Origin: Acidobacteriota bacterium
GTDB lineage: Bacteria; Acidobacteriota; Polarisedimenticolia; QHYA01
Assembly (NCBI GenBank): GCA_003223995.1
Contig: QHYA01000193.1
Span: 1-11,943 of the forward strand
Reading direction: 5' to 3'
Length of the DNA stretch: 11,943 nt
Shown piece by piece: positions 6,476-11,943 of the stretch; the first letter of the stretch is position 1, and the number at the start of each line of letters is the position of its first letter. Below the pieces are notes generated by a model that was given only the letters and a program-made list of their open reading frames with translations, did not search any database and was not told the DNA's origin. The translations under genes and the position numbers were made by a program.

Positions 6476-6865
6476 TCGTTTCCGACGAGGGAGAGCAGAG
6501 AGAGGCCAAACGAGGCGAACTGAGTCATGAACCGACGCACGGACCTTAGGTTACATAATCCATCTTATCGGAAGTTAGAATACCCCGCGTTCCGCGGCCC
6601 CCCACGACTGCCCGTCGGCTGTCTTCGCAAGCACCCTCCGCGGCACACCGGCCGCGCCGTGGCGATTCGGATCGAGAGGATCGAGAACACAGGCTTCTTC
6701 CCGCGCCACGAGATGTGTTAGAAGTGCCCCGAACCGGAATCTCGGGAAGGATAGCGGCGCGCCGGGCCGCCGTCCCCACGCGCATGGGGTGAATCGACCA
6801 TTGGCGTCGGCGAGAAGCCGAACGACGGTCCTCCCGCCCCTGCATTCCTGGACCGCCACCCCTCC
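6476..6865. other. Spacer between the transposase remnant and lptFG
   Basis: No gene can be supported in these 390 bases. The open frames on either strand are Arg/Pro/Gly-rich and look like GC-driven shadows. Visible items are an AT-richer patch at 6545-6585 ending in the -10-like TAGAAT (6576-6581), a small CCCGA/TCGGG inverted repeat (6728-6732 with 6742-6746) and a CCCCA/TGGGG one (6774-6778 with 6785-6789). Neither repeat is followed by a T-run. No tRNA-like fold was found. Confidence 0.5.
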
Positions 6866-6874
6866 TGCTACACT
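6866..6874 (+). promoter_or_regulatory. Extended -10 promoter candidate for lptFG
   Basis: TGC followed by TACACT forms an extended -10 (TGnTAnACT pattern) at 6866-6874; no good -35 lies at the right distance. Transcription would start near 6881 and leave a leader of about 19 bases before the ATG at 6900. The only ribosome-binding candidate in that leader is AAGG at 6879-6882. Confidence 0.45.
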
Positions 6875-6899
6875 GCCAAGGCAACAACCGCGCAAACGC

Positions 6900-9395
6900 A
6901 TGAAGATCCTCGACCGCTACCTCTTCCGCGAGGTGTTCCGTCCGACGCTTCTCGGGATCGGTCTCTACACCTTCGTCCTGCTCATGAACAACTTCTTCCT
7001 CGTCGCACGGCTGGCGATCCAGAGGAACCTCTCCGCCGGGGCGATCCTCGAGGTGATCGCCCTGCAGATGCCCCGCATTGCCCTCCTCACGATCCCCATG
7101 GGGATCCTGCTTGGCGTGCTCATCGGACTGGGGCGTCTCTCCGCGGACAGTGAGGTGGTGGCCCTGCGGGCTTCAGGGGTCTCGTACCTCACGATGACCC
7201 GGCCCATCTTCCTGCTCGGATGCGCGGGCTTTGCCATAGGCCTGTTCCTCTACCACGTCTTCATTCCATCCCTTCACCTACGTGAGGCGCGGCTCAAGAG
7301 CGAGGTCATCGCACAGGGCGATCTGAACAAGGAGATCAAAGCAGGAGTCTTCTACGACTCCATCCCCGGCTTCATCCTCTACGCCGATGGGGTCGATCTC
7401 TCGGATGCTGACTGGCCCCTGCGGGGTGTGTTTGCCTGGATGCAGGAGGCGGAAGCCGGTGGGGAGAGCACCCTTGGAGAGCGCATCCTGGTGAGCCGGC
7501 ACGGACGCTTGGACCGCGACCCTGCCAGCGGGCTGCTGATCTTCCGAGCGGATCGGGGCGAGCTGCACGTGCTGGACCCGAAAGACCCCTCGAACTACCG
7601 GCTGAGCCGCTTCGAGCAACCTTACCAGCAGAGCTTCCAGCCCCCCGGCTCCGCCCCCAGCTCTCCCAGCCAGGGCTACCACAAGCAGGTTCAGGACATG
7701 TCCACATCCGAGTTGACGGAGTTGATCAAGAAGAGGATCCAACAGACCACCAGCCATGGCCGCTCTTTCCTCGACGACACGATCTATCGCAAGGCCTGGA
7801 TCGAGCGCGCCCAGCGCTACGCCATTCCTTTCGCGGCGATCGCCTTCGCTCTGGTGGGAGTACCGCTGGGGCTGATGAGCCAGCGAGGCGGGCGAGCGGC
7901 AGGCTTCGCGGTCAGCCTGCCAGTGATCATCTTCTACTGGATCTCCCTGACCATCGGCCGCGACCTGGCCACCGACGGGACGATCCCGCTGGTGCCGGGA
8001 ACTTGGGGCCCGAATTTCCTGTTGCTGGCTGCCGCCGTGGGTCTCATTCTCATGTGGCAGAGGTTCGAGACATCGAGTCCCGTCGATGCCCTCGCGGCTC
8101 CGCTCGCGGCACTGGGGTCGAGGCTGCCCGGCCTCCGGCGAGGGGTCGCAGCGGGCGGCTCGGGGGCTCTCGCGACCAGCGAGCCTCCCCCGCCTATCGA
8201 AGATCCCCTGCCCGCTGCCGCGACACCCGGGCATCTGTCCGCCGATCCTTCTGGCGTCTCTGGCGGTCCTAGGCTGTCGGGAAAGCTCCCCCTGCCGCGG
8301 CTGGCGATCCTCGACCGTTACGTCGCTTCTCTCTACCTCCGCATCCTGGGTCTGGTCCTCCTCTCCATCTATACGATCGTTTGGGTCGTCGTCAGTCGGA
8401 ACTTCCTGGACGACCTCGCCGAGCAGCACCTGCCTCTCACATTCCTGCTGAAATACCTCGTCTACTACAGTCCTGGCGCGGCCTGGTATGTCGTGCCGAT
8501 CTCGGCCCTGGTCGCGAGCCTCGTCGCTGTCGGCCTTCTGGAGAGAAACAACGAGGTGATCGCGATGCGTGCCTCGGGCCTCAGCGTCTACCGCGTGGCG
8601 GTCCCGGTTCTCGCAGCCACCCTGGGCATCTGCGGAATGTACTACCTCATCCAGGAGCGGATCGCCCCGGAGACCAATCAGCAGGTCATGAGGCTCGAGG
8701 ACCAGCTCGAGGGCCGCACTGGGACGGTCGCCCCTGGAATACGGTGGATCTTCGGGCAAGAGCACCGGCTCTATTCCTACAATGACTACAACCCCCTGAC
8801 TCGCAGCTTCCAGGGATTGTCGGTGCTCGATCTGGTGAAAAAGGGACAGGAGGTGCGACGGCGCACCTGGGCCGACCGGGCGCTCTGGAGCGCGGGAGGA
8901 TGGAAGGTCGCCTCCGGCTGGCAAAGGCAATGGAAGGACAGCGCCCTTGTCGCGTACCGGGACATCGCGGGCCAGACGCTGAAGTTCCCCGAAGACCCAA
9001 TTTTCTTCAGCGGGAGGGAAGAGTCTTTTCTGAGAGGCTCGCGCCTGCCCGACCAGATGTCACTGGAGCAGCTTCACGAGCATCTCCGCATCACCCGGCG
9101 CAGCGGCTTTGATACGACGCACCTGAAGGTCGCTTTCTACGCGAAGACCGCTTTCCCAATCACAGCGATGGTGATGGTGCTGCTCGGGCTCCCTTTCGCG
9201 TTCACGATGGGGCGGAAGGGCTCCCTCTACGGCATCGGGATCGCTTTCGGTCTGGTGATCGTTTACTGGGCGGTTTTCGCGACCTTCAACGCACTGGGTA
9301 TCGAAGGCATCGTCGCACCGCCGCTTTCTGCCTGGGCTCCGAACCTGCTGTTCGGTCTGTCCGGAAGCTACATGCTCCTCAGCGTCCGGTCGTGA
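6900..9395 (+). CDS. LptF-LptG fusion, LPS-export ABC transporter permease
   Basis: LptF and LptG normally form a heterodimer that, with LptB ATPase, lifts LPS from the inner membrane towards the LptC/A bridge. Here 831 residues contain two complete YjgP/YjgQ units in one chain. The N-terminal unit (about 1-388) starts LDRYLFREV. It has three membrane helices (about 15-35, 60-78, 100-120), a periplasmic beta-jellyroll region (about 125-300) and three more helices (306-328, 335-352, 369-387). Its coupling-helix motif is SEVVALRASGVS with Glu85. A Pro/Ala/Gly-rich cytoplasmic linker (about 390-465) leads to the C-terminal unit, which restarts LAILDRYVA at 468. This repeats the layout, including NEVIAMRASGLS with Glu552, and ends with three helices (748-828). 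A six-helix unit returns to the cytoplasm, so the fusion keeps the topology correct. Frame evidence upstream of 6900 is not family-like, hence this ATG. lptB, lptC and lptA are not in the window. Confidence 0.93.
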   Translation: MKILDRYLFREVFRPTLLGIGLYTFVLLMNNFFLVARLAIQRNLSAGAILEVIALQMPRIALLTIPMGILLGVLIGLGRLSADSEVVALRASGVSYLTMTRPIFLLGCAGFAIGLFLYHVFIPSLHLREARLKSEVIAQGDLNKEIKAGVFYDSIPGFILYADGVDLSDADWPLRGVFAWMQEAEAGGESTLGERILVSRHGRLDRDPASGLLIFRADRGELHVLDPKDPSNYRLSRFEQPYQQSFQPPGSAPSSPSQGYHKQVQDMSTSELTELIKKRIQQTTSHGRSFLDDTIYRKAWIERAQRYAIPFAAIAFALVGVPLGLMSQRGGRAAGFAVSLPVIIFYWISLTIGRDLATDGTIPLVPGTWGPNFLLLAAAVGLILMWQRFETSSPVDALAAPLAALGSRLPGLRRGVAAGGSGALATSEPPPPIEDPLPAAATPGHLSADPSGVSGGPRLSGKLPLPRLAILDRYVASLYLRILGLVLLSIYTIVWVVVSRNFLDDLAEQHLPLTFLLKYLVYYSPGAAWYVVPISALVASLVAVGLLERNNEVIAMRASGLSVYRVAVPVLAATLGICGMYYLIQERIAPETNQQVMRLEDQLEGRTGTVAPGIRWIFGQEHRLYSYNDYNPLTRSFQGLSVLDLVKKGQEVRRRTWADRALWSAGGWKVASGWQRQWKDSALVAYRDIAGQTLKFPEDPIFFSGREESFLRGSRLPDQMSLEQLHEHLRITRRSGFDTTHLKVAFYAKTAFPITAMVMVLLGLPFAFTMGRKGSLYGIGIAFGLVIVYWAVFATFNALGIEGIVAPPLSAWAPNLLFGLSGSYMLLSVRS

Positions 9396-9400
9396 GGGCC

Positions 9401-9429
9401 TGGACACGAACCTCGTGTAACGTTAGAAT
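9401..9429 (+). promoter_or_regulatory. Strong promoter candidate of the toxin-antitoxin operon
   Basis: TGGACA (9401-9406) and TAGAAT (9424-9429) are spaced by 17 bases, each one base off the sigma-70 consensus. Transcription should start six to seven bases after the -10, that is at or next to the GTG at 9436, which implies a leaderless message. It begins six bases after the lptFG stop. Confidence 0.68.
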
Positions 9430-9435
9430 CGTTTC

Positions 9436-9684
9436 GTGAGGAAATTGAAAAACGTCACGATCACGCTGGAGGAGGCTGTCGCCCGATGGGCGCGGATGCA
9501 GGCGGCGCGGGAGAACACGAGCGTATCGAGGTTTCTGGGCAGCCTGCTCAAGGAACGGATGCGCGACGAAGAAGAATACAACGCCGCCATGGAGAGCTAC
9601 CTCTCGGTCAGACCCAGGCTCGTGAGCAAAGGTCGCAAATACCCGCACCGCGAAGAGCTCTATGACCGCCCCCGTCTTCGTTGA
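9436..9684 (+). CDS. Ribbon-helix-helix antitoxin (VapB/CopG-like)
   Basis: An 82-residue protein predicted to bind operator DNA through an N-terminal ribbon-helix-helix fold and to neutralise the adjacent PIN toxin with its C-terminus. The segment KNVTITLEEAVARWARMQAA and the following TSVSRFLGSLLKERM have the beta-strand, helix, turn, helix pattern of Arc/CopG antitoxins. The rest, rich in Arg, Lys and Tyr, would be the toxin-binding tail. The GTG at 9436 is chosen because it gives an MRKLKNV start and coincides with the predicted transcription start. A TTG at 9445 giving MKNVT is a real alternative, although its GAGG would sit only three bases away. The end overlaps the toxin gene by 23 bases, the usual coupling in such operons. 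The specific VapB subfamily is not determinable. Confidence 0.82.
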   Translation: MRKLKNVTITLEEAVARWARMQAARENTSVSRFLGSLLKERMRDEEEYNAAMESYLSVRPRLVSKGRKYPHREELYDRPRLR

Positions 9685-10102
9685 CAGCAACGTCCTCGTT
9701 TACGCGCGTGACACGGGGCATCCCGACAAGCAGCGACAGGCCCGTGCGTGGATGACCGAACTCTGGCGCTCCAGGCGCGGCCGGCTTAGCTTTCAGGTCT
9801 TGGCGGAGTACTACGTCACGGTCACGCGGAAACTTCAACCTGGCCTCGACGACGGAACGGCCCGGCAGGACGTGCAAGCGCTCTTGGCTTGGAAACCCGT
9901 AACCGTGGACAAACAGGTCCTCGAACAAGCCTGGCAGGTGGAAGATCGGCACGGCCTGAGTTTCTGGGACACGCTGATCCTCGCGGCCGCCCAAGTTGGG
10001 TCGTGTCGTTACCTTCTAACGGAAGATCTCCAGGACCAGCAACGGATCGGCGGTATCGTCTTGGTGAACCCCTTCCGGTCAACGCCGGAATCACTCGCCT
10101 AG
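9662..10102 (+). CDS. vapC: PIN-domain toxin ribonuclease (VapC-like)
   Basis: PIN-domain toxins are metal-dependent RNases, many of which cut tRNA or rRNA; the antitoxin encoded upstream should inhibit this one. The 146-residue protein covers one PIN domain with all four expected acidic residues: Asp8 in FVDSNVLVY, Glu49 in FQVLAEYYV, Asp103 in SFWDTLILAAA and Asp122 in LLTEDLQD. This indicates an intact active site. The SFWDTLILAAA plus TEDLQ pattern is common in RHH-linked PIN toxins. The ATG at 9662 lies inside the antitoxin gene (23-base overlap) and places the first catalytic Asp at the usual position. Both genes would be transcribed from the promoter at 9401-9429. The RNA target cannot be inferred from sequence. 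Confidence 0.93.
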   Translation: MTAPVFVDSNVLVYARDTGHPDKQRQARAWMTELWRSRRGRLSFQVLAEYYVTVTRKLQPGLDDGTARQDVQALLAWKPVTVDKQVLEQAWQVEDRHGLSFWDTLILAAAQVGSCRYLLTEDLQDQQRIGGIVLVNPFRSTPESLA

Positions 10103-10111
10103 ATCGCCCTG

Positions 10112-10129
10112 GCCTGAGGCGCCTGAGGC
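10112..10129. repeat. Tandem duplicate of a 9-bp quasi-palindrome
   Basis: GCCTGAGGC occurs twice back to back, ten bases after the vapC stop. Each unit is GCCT-G-AGGC, self-complementary apart from its centre, and the joint AGGCGCCT is a perfect palindrome. No role is evident; it could be replication slippage or part of a transcript-end structure. Confidence 0.6.
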
Positions 10130-10200
10130 GCTCCCGACGGCATGGATGCGGGGCCGGCCCCCTCCCCGCCTCGACCACGGGCGACTCGGCCTACCACCGG

Positions 10201-10232
10201 GGGGCAGCCGGCGCATCCCGCCCGGCTACCCC
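10201..10232. terminator. GC-rich hairpin between convergent genes
   Basis: GGGG-C-AGCCGG (10201-10211) pairs with CCGGCT-A-CCCC (10222-10232) around a ten-base loop, with one C-A mismatch. It overlaps the stop codon of the minus-strand gene and lies about 100 bases after vapC, so it could slow or end transcription from both sides. There is no U-tract on either strand, so it is not a classic intrinsic terminator. Confidence 0.35.
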
Positions 10233-11943
10233 GCCCCGCCGAGGGCCGCCAGGACCTTGCGTGCCTCTTGGAGAGAACCGTCGATCTGGAGCGCCGAGGA
10301 CAGCTCGCGCCGGGCGCCGGCGCGATCGCCCGAGGCCGCCAGCGCCTCTCCCAGCACCAGGTGAGCGCCCGCGCTCGAGGGCCCGGCCTCGACGGCACGC
10401 CGGGCCAGCTCGACCGCGCGGCGCGCATCCCCTTCCCCCCTGGCCACATTCGACAGCGTCACGAGGGCGGGCAGGTGCCGGGGCTCCGACCGGAGGGCCA
10501 GCTCCAGCTCCCGGCGCCCCTCGGCCGCCTCGCCGCGGCGCAGAAGCAGCAGGCCGAGGTTATAGTGGGCGTCCGCATAGGAGGGATTGAGCCTGATCGC
10601 CTCACGATAGGCCTCCATCTCGTCCTTCTCCCGCCCCAGCTTCCCGTAGACTACCCCCAGGCTGTTTCGCGCCTCCGCGTACTTGGGATCGAGCGTCGCG
10701 GCCATCTGGAACTCGGCCAGGGCGCGCTCTTGCTCTCCCCGCAGGAAGTAGAGGCTGCCGAGGTTGTTGTGCGTCTTCGGCTCTTTGGGATTCAGCTCGA
10801 CCGACCGCTGGTAGAGCTTTTCCGCGCCGGCCATATCCCCCCGGTCCTGAAGCAGCAGCGCGAGGTTGTTGTAGGAGCCGGCGAAGCTCGGATCGGCCTC
10901 CATCGCCCGCCGGTACCAGCTCTCGGCCTCGGCGACCTTCCCGAGCTTCTTCAAGACGTTGCCGATATTGTTGTACCCCTCGCCATAGTCGGGATCCACA
11001 TCGACGACCCGGCGGTACTCAGCGAGAGCCTCCTGCCACTTCGACTGCGTCTCGTAGAGGATGCCCAGGCTGTTGTGGGTGTCGGTGTGCTCGGGCTCGA
11101 TTTCCAGCGCTCGCCGGAAATGCCGCTCGGCTTCCGCCAGCTCCCCTGTCGCCATGGCGACGTTTCCGGACAGGTTCTCGGCCTCGGCCGAGTTGGGGGC
11201 GAGCTTCAAGGAGCGCGCGAGAATTTCCTTGGCCTTCCGGGGATCGCCCGAAAGCCACTGGCATCGGGCGAGGTTCACGAGCACGCCCGCCTGATTGGGG
11301 TTGTCCGCGAGGGCCGACTCGAAATCCGCGATCGCAGCGGCGAACTCCCCCTTGTTCATGTGCAGGATGCCCCGGTTGTTGCGCGCGTTGAGCGAATCCT
11401 GCGAGAGGTACCCGAGCGAGATCAGCTTCTCGACGACCGCCTCGTCTTCGCTCGATGCCGCCCCCGCTGGATGAGCAACCGCTGGGCTCCCTGCCGCGAG
11501 CGGTCCGGAGGAGGCCCTCTCTGGCTCGGCCGATGGCTCCATGGCCGGAGCGGTGCGAACCGGATGCTCGCGAAGGAACTCCTCCGAGATCGCCTCGGTC
11601 AGCACGCGCCCCTGGAAGCTCACGGGGACCGGCTGGCCGACCAGGGCGAGCATCGTCGGCGCGATATCGAGCAGACTCGGCTCGCGGATCTCCACGCCGC
11701 GGCGTACATGCGGCCCGGCCATGACGAGGATGCCGTACTTCCGGTGCCAGTCGGCCGCCTTCCCCTTCTCGATGCGCGATTCGGTCGACACCGGCCTGTC
11801 GGTGCCGCTGCGGAAGCCGTGATCCGAGCAGATCAGGATGTCGGCCGACTCCCCTCCCCGAGCCAGGACCTCCCCCAGGGCCCTGTCGGCCTCCCTGTAG
11901 GTTTCATCGAGGGCCCGGCCGAACCGCTGGGCGAGCACGGGGT
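10226..11943 (-). CDS. Alkaline-phosphatase-superfamily (sulfatase/phosphodiesterase-like) protein with 11 TPRs, 5' end outside window
   Basis: The frame is open to the window edge, so the N-terminus is missing; about 571 residues remain. Counting from the GTG codon at 11936-11938, residues 1-100 are the end of an alkaline-phosphatase-superfamily hydrolase domain. The metal-site motif ICSDHGF has Asp39 and His40, and a third ligand candidate, His65, lies in DWHRKYGILVMAGP. Then follow SLLDIAPTMLALVG and QGRVL, typical of type I phosphodiesterase/sulfatase-like enzymes. A low-complexity Pro/Ala/Ser/Glu linker (about 120-165) leads to eleven consecutive TPRs of exactly 34 residues, from about 180 to 555, many with the NNLG/NSLG and DP/NP pattern. 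TPRs bind protein partners. The combination suggests an enzyme acting in a complex or on a protein-bound substrate; the true substrate is unknown. The nucleophile (Ser/Thr/Cys) lies upstream of the window. It is transcribed towards vapBC (convergent). Confidence 0.87.
   Translation of the reverse strand, partial: PVLAQRFGRALDETYREADRALGEVLARGGESADILICSDHGFRSGTDRPVSTESRIEKGKAADWHRKYGILVMAGPHVRRGVEIREPSLLDIAPTMLALVGQPVPVSFQGRVLTEAISEEFLREHPVRTAPAMEPSAEPERASSGPLAAGSPAVAHPAGAASSEDEAVVEKLISLGYLSQDSLNARNNRGILHMNKGEFAAAIADFESALADNPNQAGVLVNLARCQWLSGDPRKAKEILARSLKLAPNSAEAENLSGNVAMATGELAEAERHFRRALEIEPEHTDTHNSLGILYETQSKWQEALAEYRRVVDVDPDYGEGYNNIGNVLKKLGKVAEAESWYRRAMEADPSFAGSYNNLALLLQDRGDMAGAEKLYQRSVELNPKEPKTHNNLGSLYFLRGEQERALAEFQMAATLDPKYAEARNSLGVVYGKLGREKDEMEAYREAIRLNPSYADAHYNLGLLLLRRGEAAEGRRELELALRSEPRHLPALVTLSNVARGEGDARRAVELARRAVEAGPSSAGAHLVLGEALAASGDRAGARRELSSALQIDGSLQEARKVLAALGGAG

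Noticed and set aside
6600..6720. A possible tRNA or structured RNA in the lptFG spacer
   Set aside because: No acceptor stem with a matching T-arm GTTCGA block could be built; the GC-rich repeats pair only over four to five bases.
6789..6899. A 37-residue N-terminal extension of the LptFG fusion
   Set aside because: It is Pro/Arg/Thr-rich and unlike LptF N-termini. It would run through the extended -10 candidate, and homologs begin close to LDRYLFREV.
7278..8930. A 550-codon open frame on the minus strand opposite lptFG
   Set aside because: It is rich in Arg, Gly, Asp and Gln without any recognisable domain. It mirrors the codon structure of a well-supported membrane protein on the other strand, as expected in GC-rich DNA.
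9422..9447. A parS-like GTTTC...GAAA palindrome before the antitoxin
   Set aside because: The halves are separated by GTGAG rather than the central symmetric bases of parS, and the stretch is explained by the -10 region and start codon.

Overview
This is an 11.9-kb, GC-rich bacterial window. It reads like the chromosome of a diderm (LPS-bearing) bacterium. The gene set (rpsA-ihfB, a HIT hydrolase, miaB, a bifunctional-nuclease-family gene, LptF/LptG permeases, a sulfatase-like/TPR protein) fits Acidobacteriota or a related deep-branching lineage; that assignment is inference from gene content and composition, not proof.

Layout. (1) Positions 1-3456, plus strand: a tightly packed core operon with the 3' end of ribosomal protein S1, an IHF-beta/HU protein, a HIT-family nucleotide hydrolase/phosphorylase with a TTG start, and MiaB, whose ATG overlaps the HIT stop codon. 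(2) 3457-4092: a short spacer with two promoter-like sites, then a bifunctional-nuclease (BFN/DUF151) protein. (3) 4093-6545: an accessory-looking segment. A 237-bp AT-richer spacer holds a 27-bp near-palindrome and a promoter. It is followed by a translationally coupled parA-parB pair and the frameshifted remains of an IS256-family transposase. (4) 6546-9395: a spacer with no gene, then one long gene encoding two complete YjgP/YjgQ permeases in a single chain, an LptF-LptG fusion. (5) 9401-10102: a strong promoter placed so that its transcript should begin at the GTG of an RHH antitoxin gene, which overlaps a VapC-like PIN toxin gene. (6) 10226-11943, minus strand, running off the end: the C-terminal part of an alkaline-phosphatase-superfamily domain followed by eleven perfect 34-residue TPRs.

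How they fit together. The first block serves translation, nucleoid structure and tRNA modification. The LptFG fusion belongs to LPS export. ParAB and VapBC are both systems that stabilise DNA inheritance. The dead transposase beside parAB suggests that the 4.1-6.5 kb segment came from a plasmid or integrative element. No tRNA, rRNA or CRISPR array was seen.
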